DNA of 64,000 nt from Corythoichthys intestinalis (taxonomy: Eukaryota > Chordata > Actinopteri > Syngnathiformes > Syngnathidae). The notes beneath the pieces are model-generated. The model was not told the DNA's origin and did not search any database. It saw nothing but the letters and a program-made list of their open reading frames with translations. The stretch spans positions 48,665,001 to 48,729,000 of the forward strand of contig NC_080395.1 in assembly GCF_030265065.1 (NCBI RefSeq). The letters are read 5' to 3'. Positions 51,501 to 62,768 of the stretch are shown piece by piece; position 1 is the first letter of the stretch, and each line of letters starts with the position of its first letter. Made by a program: the position numbers and the translations under genes.

Positions 51501-54500
51501 TGGAAATTCAGTTGAAACACGTAGGAAAAACACCTCACTTTTAAGTTATGTGTGTTATCAAGCGTCATGACATTTTTAGGTCAGAAATATATTTTTTATA
51601 AGATCTAAAAGTATTTGGAGTGAAAGCATTGAACTAGTCTTTTTTTTAGTCACATTTGAGATGCAATTGTTGGCTGTTTTCAACCATGTACATTGAAAAT
51701 GAAGACATTGATTGACTGAAAATGGTTCAATATTACATAAAATGTCTTGTTTTCTCATCTATATGTATAATTGCTCTTTACCTAAAAAAAAATGTTTTAT
51801 CCGATTAATCGATAGAATTTTCAGTCTATTACTCGATTACTAAAATATTCGATAGCTGCAGCCCTAATATAAAGTGTCATTAAACTGTATCAGCAAACAA
51901 ATTGTTTCTTGATGAGTCATGTTTAACTTATAAGTGAACCTCTCTGTGCCAAAAGTTTGTACTGCATTGTACATACATACACTCTTCACAAAATGAAGAG
52001 TGTAGCTGTGCTCACATTCTACTCGCCCACAAGTAGACAAATATAAAAGCTAGTTTTCATTTTTATCCACACCAGCACTCAACCATCCAAAGCTTCTGCA
52101 CTCACAAAATATATTTAAATATGACAGCATTAAATTGACTTTAACGGGTTGACTTTAGTTTACCTACTGTCATTTTTTTAATGCAACATCGATTCCTGCA
52201 TCATGCTAGAAGTACTTTCCCCGTCTAAGTATTCCCATTTCTTGACTCTTGCAAAGGACCCTAGGACACTTCAATATGTAAAATCCCCCTCCTTTAATGT
52301 CGTCATAGGGATGCTGAGGATTCAACCCCCCCGAAAGAGAAATACGAAGGTAAAGAGAAGTCCTCCGGAGGCAGAAAAGGAGGCCGCTATCATCCTTACA
52401 AAGACCGACATGGTGGTGAAAAGAAAAGCTTTCAAAGGAACCGGGTGTACATTAGCAACATCCCCTATGACATGAAATGGCAGGCTATTAAAGATCTCAT
52501 GCGTGATAAAGGTAAGTGTGTCATTGGTGGGAATTTGTGCCTTTAACCTGTCTTTACTCCTCAGCATTAAAGTACTGTACTGTAGTTCTACATTTTATGT
52601 TCACAGATGGATCATTATGTTTGTAGTTGTAGATATAGTAACAATCTTTCCCTCGATGTACAGTGCTCAAATAGCAGGAAAGTTGCCTTCAGTGCCTATG
52701 GAGTTTCAAAAAAAATTTTGGGATTGTGTTCATGTAGAGTGGTGTGATATGTCTGCAAGAAAAGGTGGATATGACATTTTATCACATGCTTTGTATGTAG
52801 CTAATATCAAACATGTAGTTGAATATAACTGTATGACATTGTTGCATCTGTTGCAGAGTGAACCTTGACTACGTTTATGAACCTTTCACTTTTTTTTGAG
52901 GCCTGGAGGACAGCTTAAAAATGCCTTGCTATGACTAGAATCTGATCAATGTTGAAGTCCTTTGAATTTCCCAGGTTGAATGTAGCCATTTGTGTCTCTG
53001 GCCTCGACCTTTGGGTGTCATGCACTGCCCACAAGGGCATGGTGTTACCTGGGTGGATGTTGGTCTGTTTTATCCTTAACCGGGACATCTCCAGCTGTAG
53101 CGGCATTGTCAAGGCTGACAGCATATTGATGACTTGGTGATTTACATTCCTTTGTGTTCTTTTTTGGTATTTTTTTCCTGTGTATGTCTCATGTAGTCGG
53201 TGAGGTTACATACGTGGAGCTCTTTAAGGATGCGGAAGGAAAGTCAAGGGTAAGTGATGTAGCTAACTTGCTGCACGAGGTTTTAAATGCCCTCAGCAGG
53301 CTCTCCTTAATCAAGTGCTCTTGAAGGTTCTGATCCTTTGGGTCTTACTAGAACTGGAGATACTCTAGGTTGCTTCTAGAGCCCTGATAGTTGTTTTAAT
53401 GATTGACATTTACTTGAAAGGGAGATGTCCTGTTGCATTTTGGAAAGAAGCTTTATGAACTCCTCCTCCAAGAGGGCATTATTGTTTTATTTTTGCTTTT
53501 GTTGTTGTCTTTTGAAATGGTGTAAAAATTAGTTTGTTTTGGCAATTTCCAAAGGGACACTTGGATTGATTGTTTTGTTTACTGATTGACCCTTATACCA
53601 CCAAATGTCTCATTAATGGAATATAAAAATTTTGCGAGATCATGACGTATCTATTTATATGTTGTTAGTTTTCATGGCATAAATGAAAGATGTCTAGATG
53701 TGTCTCGCCATGAAAAATACAAAACATTTTTAAGGAATATTATTTTTTCAAAATAAATACAATAAATGACCTTTGAAACCTGTCTGCAATACATGTACAT
53801 AATATTTTCTTCAAACCTAAATAACAAAATGACAAGTTCAAGTGCTTTTGCCTTTTTTAACTCTTTTTCTTTTCTACTTCTTTCGTTGTACAAAATGCAA
53901 CCTGTACCTCTCCGGTGTCCCTTGGTTAGGGTTGTGGGTAAGAAGAATCTCCATATTACTTTATTTTTTAATTAAGTCATTTTGACTTTCCTTCAATCAA
54001 CAATGGTGCCGGTGTTCCCACTAAACAGTGTGGTGGACTTCACAGACGAAGAATTTGTGACCAAGGCAGTTGAAACTATGAATCAGTACGACCTGAATGG
54101 AAGGCCTCTCAACATTAGAGAGGTACATACTGTACGCTTTTTGTACAAATCAAGAAAAGCTATGACATACATATGGTAATTTGTAGAACTGCACTTCGCC
54201 TATCCAAGTAAACCTATTTACAGTATATCTGCTTCTCATTCAAGGACCCTGATGGGGAATACGCCCGACGTGTGTTGCAGCGCATAGGGGGCCAACAAGG
54301 AGGCCGAGTGCAGGACATAGGACTCGGTGGAATCAATATCCCCCCTTCCATTGCCAACAATCCCAACATTCCACCTGAAATCAAACACGCGTTGCAAGCA
54401 GGTCGACTGGGAAGCACCGTGTTTGTGGTCAATGTGAGAAAAACTAAAATGTTATTGCTCAAGCTGATAGGCAGGTCGGCTTCATAAACTCATTGGCTGT

Positions 54501-56606
54501 CATTGACGACAGTAGATTTCCTAGCCATTTGAACTGGGTGGGGCTGGCAGCGAATCATAATTCATTGCAAGCCCCTCACAGTTCAAATGGATTGGACATC
54601 AGTTGTTGCCAGTGGCAGCCAATGACCTCGGTGGTATTGGTACATGACTCCAATTGATGTCCTTGTGTTTCATGTTACAGCTTGATTTCAAGGTGGGCTG
54701 GAAGAAGCTGAAAGAAGTGTTCAGCATGGCAGGAGTGGTAAAACGGGCTGACGTGAAGGAGGACAAGGACGGCAAGAGCCGTGGGATGGGAACTGTGACT
54801 TTTGAGCAGCCACTTGAGGCTCTCCAGGCTATATGTATCCTTGTATAATTTGCAAAACTCAAAGTACAGTAATTTTCGGACTATAAACCGCTACTTTTTC
54901 CTTCATTTTGAATTCTGCTGCTTATTTGTCGATTTATTTGGGTTAATAGGTAACTTTATTTGACAGCGGTGTAAAAGGACCGTCATAATTATGACATACT
55001 ATCCTGTGCATTACTGAATGCTGATGACGGATGTCATTAACTCATTTGCTCCCGGAACCGTATAAATACGTTCTATTTCCAAATGCTTCAGTGTCCCGAT
55101 TACGTATTTATACGTCTTTTGCGTTTTTTTGTACAAGAAGCATCTAGAGCTTTCGATCTATCGCCAAAACAAAAAACAAGCCTCAAAACCCATTTTAAAG
55201 CAATAAAACTGGCCACTTGAGGGCAGTAGCGCATTTGTTAAGAGCCCACAACTCAATTCAAACAGTACAACTTTATTAGGGAAGCTAGCAGAGCCCCTCC
55301 GCAGCTTGCTGCTCACTTCCACCGCACGCTCGAGGGTCCTGCACGGAAACGCGCACGGCCAAACCAGTTCCCCCCCAGGAACATAAGTTCCCCTGGTGAA
55401 CGAGACAGTGGTCACCACAAAAAAAGATTTTTAAAAAAATCCATCTTTACGAGACAGTCGGCAATGAGGGAAAAGTTTAACCGCTGTCGCAGCCACCAAA
55501 CGTCATCTCTCAGTTAGGTAAGTGTGAATAAATTGTTACTTTGCTATGAAAAGCTCTATTTGGCTGGTTGTTCATGTTATTTTGTAAAAGAAAACATTAT
55601 TCAGATGTTTGGGATGTCACTGAAGCTAAAAATAGCCGTGTTAAAGTCAAAATTATGTTTGAAATTTTTGCATTTACAAAAAGCTCATTTTCTCCGTTTT
55701 TTCATCAGAAATTGGAAAAATGCTCAAACTAAGCTATTTTCTAATGCTGATTTCTAAAGAATGAAATAACGTATGAACTTACTTTTTTTCTGCTGAAAGA
55801 AGAGAGTCTAATCTTTCTTTTGGTGGGTTCCATGTTTATATAGCAATAGAACAGAATTTTTTGTGGGCCGTGCAAAATCAGTCAAAATCCAGTAAAATGG
55901 CCGGGAGCGAAGGGCCTTGCTCCGGTGAAAATGGCTGGGAGTGAATGAGTTAAGTGTCATCCGGCAAATTATGTCACTAACTCAGTTTTATGTCCAGCTT
56001 GGATCTTTAACATCCATTTAAAAGTGAGATAATTTGCCCGATAACACTAAATGACATCTGTTATTAGCATTCAATAATGTTCATGACAGTTTCATGTCAT
56101 AATTATGATTGTTTAATGAGTCTTATGGCACCACTGTCAAATAAAGTGTTACCAAATACCATAACTAGCAATTAATGAAACGACGAACAGTAACTGAAGA
56201 AATAATTGGCACAGAACATGAATTTTATTTCCATCTGCAGCGCTGCAATGCATGCTAGGAGGCATGTTGGACAACAAGAGTGTTGACAGCAGGTGGCAGC
56301 AGAGGTTGACCCCCCCCCCAAGGGAGCAGTGATTGCCAAATGAAGCTCCTTGACACAATGAACTTTTGCAGTAAATTGGTTCAAAGCTTCAGGATGGTTA
56401 ATTTGGTCTTATGATGCCGCTGTCAAATTGTCAAATAAATTACCGGTTAATATCTTTTGATGTAAATTTCCCATAATACAGTGAGGACTGCTGCGGCTTA
56501 TAGTCCAGTGCGGTTTATCTATGAACAAATGGCGTTTTTGTGTCAAATTTGGTGGGTGGCGGCTTATAGACAGGTGCGCCTTATATTGCGAAAATTACGG
56601 TAAATG

Positions 56607-56686
<80 letters not shown>

Positions 56687-59600
56687 ATTATTTTCCTTGA
56701 CTTGGAGCTCAGCCATGTTCAATGGACAGATGCTCTTTGACAGACCGATGCATGTTAAAATGGTAAGGCATGTGGATCAAGTCAGTGGTCTTGAGCAATT
56801 GTTGTTGAGCTGTAAATATATTGATTGTGTTTTGGACAGGACGATAAATCAATTCCCCCTGATAATTATCGCCAAATGGAGAAAACGCCTCAATTACCAC
56901 GTGAGTGTGCTGCGGTTATGTTCATATCATTGCAGGGATGAATGGACAGACTTCAAAATCTGTAATAATCATATAACGCGTAATACTTAAATCTCTCTGT
57001 TAATTATATCTTAATTGAAGGGCATCATTGAAAGTTTTGAAATACTATGTCGATGTCCACAGGAGGTTTGTCTGGTATCGGAATGGGTCTAGGACCAGGT
57101 GGGCAACCTATTAATGCTAACAATCTCAACAGTGGAGGAGGGATGAGCTCCTCGGGCCCAGCAGGTATTTCTGAATTATTTTGGTAAATTTCTACTAAAC
57201 TTTAAGGCTTTCTCTACAAACTTTCCTCTCAACAATCTGACTTCAACTTTGTGTTGAGATTTCAAACACAAGTACAGTGGTACCTCTACATACGAAGTTA
57301 ATCCGTTCCAGGACCTTGTTTGTAAGTCGAAATGGTCGTAAGTCGAGCAGGATTTTCCCATAGGAATACATTATAATTCCATTAATTCGTTCCACAGCCC
57401 AAAAACCTGCACTAAATCCTTAAAAAATACTGCTGGTACTATTACAAATGGCAATTACATATAGCAAAACAAATAAATAAATAATAAATAAAAATCGGAT
57501 TAATAATATAATAATAATAATAATTCCTGTAATTGTGTAACGAAACGGGTTCTAATAAGGCGGACGTTTTTTTCTGTACCTGAAGGCACCACGGGGCTGA
57601 CGTGACAAAGAGGGAGGGGAGCGGGTGAGAGTTTACTTTCGCTTTCAATGCTTTCTTGAGAACATCAACGTCAATTGCGGCAGACAGCAGGCGTTTTGTG
57701 TTGAATAAGTTGTGAAAGAAATGATGAAAACGTGGCATATCTGGCGATTTCTCTGGAGATGTTACCACAATAAGAATTGTCAGCTTAACTTATAAAGACT
57801 GGCGAACGATGGTCGGAGGAGGACCGTGGCGATGTATTGTTGAGCCATTTCACCCCACGCTCATATTTTTCTGTCATTTGCATCTTCATTTAGAAGGTAA
57901 GCGTCAACTTTTTCCTTGTTTCACCACCTGTACCAACCTTTTCTGAAACCTGTGTTGATTTGTCACACAAGAAAATCCGCCGTGCATTCGTCTGCGGTGC
58001 TGCCATTGTCGTCGTATTTCGAGCATGTCGTCGGATGTAGAAACAAATGGCGAGTCAAATTTTACGTCGGATGTTGAAAAGTTCGTGTGTCGAAGCGATC
58101 GTATGTAGAGGTACCACTGTATCTTAAACTACGGTTGGAATATAAAAATATGAAAGTTAGTTTAGCAGTGAAATGTGTCTTCGGAAGCAGAGAAGTTGGC
58201 AAGTGGTAGGGGACCAATGTTTTCTGAGATCAATTTTGTTTTATCTGAAAATTTAAATGTCATTTACGTAAAGGATGAAAGAAAATACAGGAACTCTGAG
58301 ACGCTGAGAAGCTTAAGTTGACCGAGCAGTTACGTTTTGTTCATGTAAAGGTGCCTATAATTCACGGTCAGCTCTCCCAATTAACATGAAATCCATTTGA
58401 TATAGTAGTGTTCCTATACCATTTAGCACAATGTAACTGTCTCTTTCTGTAGGTATGGATGTTCCAGGTTATGGTGGAATGAACAGACTTGGAGGAGGTA
58501 TAACAGTTTTTGTTCTTTAACTATTGTGTTTTACTGTGATTACTGATTGTAAAGTATCATCTGACGGTGGTTCTGACAGGAATGGGTGTTGGCAGTGGGT
58601 TTGGAAACATGGATAACATGGCCAGCATGATGAATTTAGGAGCAAGAGAACTGATGAGCAGGATGGGCGGTGGGTTTTTGCACTACTGCTGTTTGAACAT
58701 GGATCTGTGTAGTATCAGAAGAACCTTTGTTCTTTCGTTCCCCTATAGCCTCCATTATGGTTGTTGTTTGTGTCTTCTAAGATATGTACCGGTCAAGAAC
58801 TGGCGGAATGGATCGGGATTTTGGCAGCAGCGACATGCAAATGAATCGGGGATTTGGAGATTCATTTGGAGGACTGGGTGAGTTCAGTTATTCTTCTGGG
58901 GTTTTGCACAGCGAGCGCTACGATTTGTGGAGCGTCTCTGGTTTCATGGCTGCGAAGTGCTTTGCTTCATAACACATACATCATCCACCAAATTGCATTC
59001 TCTCCATCAGGTGGAAGTTTTGGCGGAGGCATGGGCCTTGGTGGCATGGGGAGCATGGGGACTGGATTAGGTACACTTTCACAGATTATCATATCTCATT
59101 CAGGATCACTGAGGTTTGGAAGCCTCCTCAAGTCGACCGCTTATTTATGACGTAAAAATATGGAGAATCATACTGAGAGCTTTTTTTATTAGGGAACTTC
59201 TCTTTCTTAAGACTTAAAGTGCCTGTGACACGAAAAAGCATGTTTATTTCATAATACACGCGGTATTTTATGCCCCTGAATGATATGGACCGCTTGGATG
59301 TGTGTGGAAGCGATCGCTATTTTTATTTAGTTTTTTGAATCCCGCGCCATGAAAATGAGTGACTTCCGGCTTCGGTCTTGCATTGAGGAGGAGGCGGCTG
59401 TGACGTGTACGGTAGAAGACGTCCTCTTCACGCTACAGTGTACTGTTGTGTATGAGGACGAAGGATTCAGCTGATTTTGCGGATTAATACGTTTATTTTT
59501 CGCATCACGCACGCCAGCCAAACGGTTGCAGAAAAATCATTCTGTATGAGGGAGAGGCGTATGCGCCTTTTTGGAGTTTCCAAAGGGTCCCCATTCACCG

Positions 59601-61839
59601 TGGATATTGACCAAGCCCTACTACTGTGGGACCATTGGACTTACGAGGAAGTGAGTAAACATCTTGTTTTGTATTATGTCAAATACGAATACAGCGATTA
59701 CAAAGTAAACACTACAAACTTCCTTTAAATAAAGGACTACTTACGTTTGATCATTGATAGGCATGTAAAAAGCTCTCCTAATGCTCATTAGCAGCAGTAC
59801 GTTAGCTGCACAACAACTCCAGCCACCCTCCTCTGGGGAACGAACTGTAAATTGCTCTCCGCCGGCCGGTTTGCCGATCCGCAAAGACAATCGACAACCG
59901 GGTCGTCATGTCAAATAATCCAGGCTAGTTATGTGTGATTTTCCGCTTCGAAGACTTTGAAACATCGCTCGGTTCGGGTTAGCATGTCGGCTAGCTGTCA
60001 CGCCTTCTGGTTTGTTTACATTCTCCGAAGCCTGGGAAAGGAAATGACATATGTCCGATTTAGGTGTCATAAAATATCGTTCGGGAGGTGCGACAGTAAA
60101 GGTGAAGTCGACAGTTTTGACCATTATGGAGTAATTTTGCCATGTCGCCCTGAATAAATGCATTTTTATTATTTCATACTCCATTCAGCACAAGACTGTT
60201 ATTAGTCATGACCATGCCATTTATTTAGCAATTGGGGAAAATACTTGGATAAAAAGAATATCCTGTAAAAATATTGAAGTAAAGAGACAGAAACAATGAC
60301 ATTTTGCCGCTCTCTTCGTCGCGTTTTCCTCGTTGTGAATAGTTCCCCCTTGACGGGCTGACTGGTCCTTCTCAAGCCATTTATATAGCTATTGGGGGAA
60401 AATACTTGGATAAAAAGAATATCCTGTAAAAATATTGGAGTAGAGAGACTGAAACAATGACATTTTGCGGCTCTCTTCGTCGCGTTTTCCTCGTTCTGAA
60501 TAATTCCCCCTCAATGGGCTGAAAAGTAAAACCGATGAGCCCAGTCTACCGCTGACGTCATCCACCTGTTGCGGACGCTAAAGCCCTATAATGGTAGGCG
60601 TGGCTAACCGGCAGATTAAAAGACTAATTTCTCGTCATCTGTGCTTTTCTAAGTGTCTAATAGTCGAATCGTCTCAAAATATGATTCTGATTCACATAAT
60701 AATGCCATTTAAGACTTTTTTTCTCGTGTCATATGGTCTTTAAGGACTGGACTATATTGCGCCGTTGCACCCATTTGTTTTCGTAGTATTGGTCATAATG
60801 TTTATATTTTAGCTCTGAACTGAAGTTACTGTTAGTCATAAAAGCCTCAGCTTCCTGCTGAAATGTTGTTACTGGACTCGATACTGATTCAATACGATTT
60901 GTGTGTATGTACTTTTACACGGAACATGTGAGTGAAAGCAGAGTTATTTTAATATATTTTTTTTTCTCCTTAAAATGTATTTGCAGTAATTGATTATTTT
61001 GATTCATCCAAGCAGGCCTGGAACAGTGTTGGAGTCATCATTTAGCACAGGAAGGTGTTTGAACTTTTTCTGACCAATTCTGTGTGGATTCACCACAGGT
61101 GGTGGTATGGGCAGCATGGCCATGGATCGCATGGGCTCGGGCTTTGACCGGATGGGAATGTCAGGAATGGATTTGAACCGCAGCTTCGGAGGTGGCGGAC
61201 CCAGTCACCTGAGCATGTCGGACAGAGGCTATGGGCCCAAGGCTGGTTGTCAGATCTTTGTGCGAAATGTAAGTTCAAGTATGGTGTGAACCTTTAGTGG
61301 AGTGGAAACTGTTCTTGTGATTAATCTGTTTTACAAAGTCTGACAGAAACCAGTATGAAAACTAAACTGGTGAAAGATGAAACAAAACTACTTACCCTAT
61401 GAGACAATTGCAAAATCCTGTGTATATTAAAATATATATTTGTGGTACATTATCTTAACTTCATTTCTGCGCTGCAGCTCTCCTATGATCTCAAATGGCA
61501 AAAACTGAAAGAGAAATTCAGTCACTGTGGTATGTTTCTTTCCACGCTTACCCTTACCTTGCTCATGTGTTAAAATATGTAAATAACACGACATACAATA
61601 AATTCTTGTAGTAGCACATTTATAGTTTAGCAAACATTAAAATGGATAAAATTGACTTCTTCCTCCTGGCCACAGGCCAGGTGATGTTTGCAGAGATCAA
61701 GATGACGAACGGCAAGTCAAAGGGCTGCGGAACAGTGAGATTCGACTCTCAAGAGAGTGCCGAGAAAGCCTGCCGGATGATGAATGGAACAAAGATCAAT
61801 GGCCGAGAGGTGGATGTCCGTATTGATCGTTATGCCTAG
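45558..61839 (+). CDS. myef2: Myelin expression factor 2, hnRNP M-like RNA-binding protein (17 coding exons)
   Basis: Nuclear three-RRM protein, close paralogue of hnRNP M, implicated in repression and splicing. Coding exons: 45558-45670, 52309-52511, 53197-53249, 53930-53937, 54029-54122, 54245-54433, 54681-54834, 56713-56762, 56840-56900, 57063-57164, 58453-58497, 58580-58669, 58782-58877, 59011-59070, 61099-61268, 61478-61529, 61676-61839. The sum is 1,704 nt, 567 aa plus stop (human, from memory, about 600). RRM1 at about 82-157 has RNP2 VYISNI and RNP1 KSRGCGVVDF; RRM2 at about 214-289 has VFVVNL and KSRGMGTVTF; RRM3 at about 490-565 has IFVRNL and KSKGCGTVRF. Between RRM2 and RRM3 lies a Gly/Met-rich linker. 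MYEF2 rather than HNRNPM: ISNIPYDMKWQAIKDLM and NGVK in the N-terminus, and the slc24a5/ctxn2/slc12a1 neighbours. Intron 1 is 6.6 kb and repeat-rich. Confidence 0.93.
45671..48328 (+). other. myef2: myef2 intron 1, left part
   Basis: No exon or classifiable transposon found. A locally GC-richer patch at about 46660-46930 contains GGCGGGGCC and could be an old repeat or an internal regulatory element; nothing decides. Confidence 0.35.
48329..48938. mobile_element. hAT MITE (TAGGGCTGCAGCCATCGATTA family)
   Basis: Ends TAGGGCTGCAGCCATCGATT and GTAATCGTTGCAGCACTA are imperfect inverted repeats. The flanking 8 bases gttactag and gtaaatag agree at 6 of 8. Noncoding. In myef2 intron 1. Confidence 0.7.
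49020..50464. repeat. Dispersed repeat X, copy 2, carrying a 512-bp insertion
   Basis: Matches 14060-14908 piece by piece. It additionally contains LINE-like sequence at about 49190-49430 (frame FGIVCKGPQIWNEL, typical of the C-terminus of a non-LTR reverse transcriptase) and the insertion at 49513-50024. The family is unknown; the LINE wording suggests a retroelement component. Confidence 0.6.
49513..50024. mobile_element. Insertion with CCTGG/CCAGG ends and 13-bp duplication
   Basis: AGTAATGAGGTAG stands at 49500-49512 and again at 50025-50037. The unit starts CCTGGTACACCAGACTCACC and ends AAGTCTGGCAGAGCCAGGCA, a partial inverted repeat. The paralogous repeat copy has the uninterrupted site AGTTATGAGGTAG at 14537-14549, so the insertion is real. 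A 13-bp duplication is long for most DNA transposons, and the family is unidentified. Confidence 0.7.
50757..51866. mobile_element. hAT nonautonomous element, 1.1 kb
   Basis: Ends TAGAGCTGAAACGAATACTC and GATAGCTGCAGCCCTA; flanking atatgaag and atataaag agree at 7 of 8. The part near 51110 (GCCGCCATATTAAAGCAGTA) is shared with 5640-6577 and 903-1425, so the three belong to related families. In myef2 intron 1. Confidence 0.75.
53930..53937 (+). other. myef2: 8-nt microexon of myef2
   Basis: The bases GGTTGTGG stand between a pyrimidine-rich acceptor (CCCTTGGTTAG) and a donor GTAAGA. Exon 3 ends in phase 0 with K-S-R and exon 5 starts with a single T before GTGGTGGAC. Only by including these 8 nt does the protein read KSR-GCG-VVDF, the conserved RNP1 motif of RRM1 (G124-G126). 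Skipping it would shift the frame. Confidence 0.8.
54487..54630. repeat. Fragment of the TTAA-type CTCATTGGC MITE family
   Basis: AACTCATTGGCTGTCATTGA on the left and GGCAGCCAATGACCTC on the right are inverted copies of each other. TTAA is no longer present. It lies in myef2 intron 6. Confidence 0.5.
54949..56153. mobile_element. MITE with GGTAACTTTATTTGACAG ends
   Basis: The left end GGTAACTTTATTTGACAGCG and the right end CTGTCAAATAAAGTGTTACC are inverted repeats. Arms carrying ATAATTATGACAT motifs on both sides surround an inserted TTAA element. Superfamily uncertain; noncoding. Confidence 0.6.
55041..55949. mobile_element. piggyBac-like MITE, 909 bp
   Basis: TTAA at 55037-55040 and 55950-55953. 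Ends CTCATTTGCTCCCGG and GGGAGTGAATGAG form an imperfect inverted repeat. Noncoding apart from short frames. Confidence 0.75.
56612..56685. repeat. (TA)n microsatellite
   Basis: TA array ending about 27 bp before myef2 exon 8, so it occupies the branch-point region of intron 7. Confidence 0.85.
57275..58119. mobile_element. mariner-type MITE, 845 bp
   Basis: TA at 57273-57274 and 58120-58121; ends CAGTGGTACCTCTACATACG and CGTATGTAGAGGTACCACTG are exact inverted repeats. A common fish mariner-type MITE in myef2 intron 10. Noncoding. Confidence 0.85.
59214..60738. mobile_element. TTAA-flanked nonautonomous element with internal tandem repeat
   Basis: TTAA precedes AGTGCCTGTGACACGAAAAA on the left; the complement of the right end reads TTAA then AGACCATATGACACGAGAAA. 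Two tandem units of about 164 bp occupy roughly 60210-60525; each contains AAAATACTTGGATAAAAAGA and CTCTCTTCGTCGCGTTTTCC. TTAA duplication suggests Kolobok or piggyBac. It fills most of myef2 intron 14. Confidence 0.6.
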
Positions 61840-62065
61840 AGGTTTTTTTTTTTTTTTTTAAAAAGAGGAATGCGTGCGCTCATTTCCACATTTCGCGCCA
61901 TTTCTGCCAGCACGCTCTTGTTTTGTTTTAAAAACACAATTACAGTTCTTCATTTAACTTTGCGTCCATGGTTTCTATTTGTTTTGTTAATGTTTTCAAC
62001 GTAGGTCCTATTATCTTTTGTTTTGTAATCCGATTTTTTAAATTGTATGGCAAGTTATTTGAACA

Positions 62066-62071
62066 AATAAA
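62066..62071 (+). terminator. myef2: Poly(A) signal of myef2
   Basis: AATAAA about 230 bp after the myef2 stop codon in AT-rich sequence. Best candidate for the 3' end. Confidence 0.6.
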
Positions 62072-62224
62072 CATTTTAATTTTTAAACCCGATGGCTATA
62101 AAAGTCAACTAGAAGTGTTCCTTGATTGCATTTTATTACCTAACACTGCCCTGTAGTGGCCTCTCTGGTGTGGTGACATTCCACATGCAACATTAAGGAT
62201 GGCTTTAAATTGACCTAAACATTT

Positions 62225-62230
62225 TTTATT
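62225..62230 (-). terminator. slc24a5: Candidate poly(A) signal of slc24a5
   Basis: TTTATT on plus is AATAAA on minus, about 540 bp after the slc24a5 stop. If used, the two convergent genes end about 150 bp apart. Confidence 0.45.
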
Positions 62231-62768
62231 CCCAGATCAGTACGTGTTTGAGAGGGCTGGAGAGTGTGTCGACTTAATGACCCAAATTGCATCACAGATC
62301 AGAGAGAGGTGCTCGTGGCCTTTTGAGCTCAATTGTTTTGGTAAAGGTGACAGCATGTGGAAAGTTTGCTCTACTATTTATGGTTGTTTCCTCCTCACAG
62401 GCAATAAGACCTTGCTCGTAAAACTTTATCAGTGTTCAATTTTTGGTCTCCTTAAAAACAAGAACACAGCCACTAAACACCCGTTTTTTTTTAATTTCGT
62501 CTTTCTGGACGGAGAGCTCACTCTGGTTGCAACATATTTCCCATTTCATAGGTTTCAAAAATGGCTTCTAAAAGTTCAATGCAATGGAGAAAGTTTCACA
62601 TTGTGGTAACCTGGCACTCACACCAACAACGTGATCTTTGGTAATCTTCCTGAGAGGGTGTGGTGTAGACCAGATCTAATGATGCTGACCCATGAATTGG
62701 AACATGCTTGGAATATTTTCTCAAGAGTCTTGGTAAACACTGCTTTGGTCCTGGGAAGGGTAAATTCT
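62231..62768 (-). other. slc24a5: Probable 3' UTR of slc24a5
   Basis: No coding signal, lying between the slc24a5 stop and the candidate poly(A) signal. The 121-codon plus frame at 62244-62609 has no recognisable content. Confidence 0.4.

Larger units (their letters stand above)
54868..56601. mobile_element. TA-flanked MITE, copy 2, containing two further nested elements
   Basis: Outer ends CAGTAATTTTCGGACTATAA and GCGCCTTATATTGCGAAAATTACGG belong to the family of 27038-27499. Subterminal GCGGCTTATAG/GCGGTTTATC repeats support this. Within it lies the element at 54949-56153 and, within that, the TTAA element at 55041-55949. The whole nest fills most of myef2 intron 7. Confidence 0.65.

Noticed and set aside
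45558-61839. Naming the three-RRM gene hnrnpm
   Set aside because: Domain layout fits both paralogues, but the RRM1 wording ISNIPYDMKWQAIKDLM, the N-terminal NGVK and the slc24a5/ctxn2/slc12a1 neighbours point to myef2.
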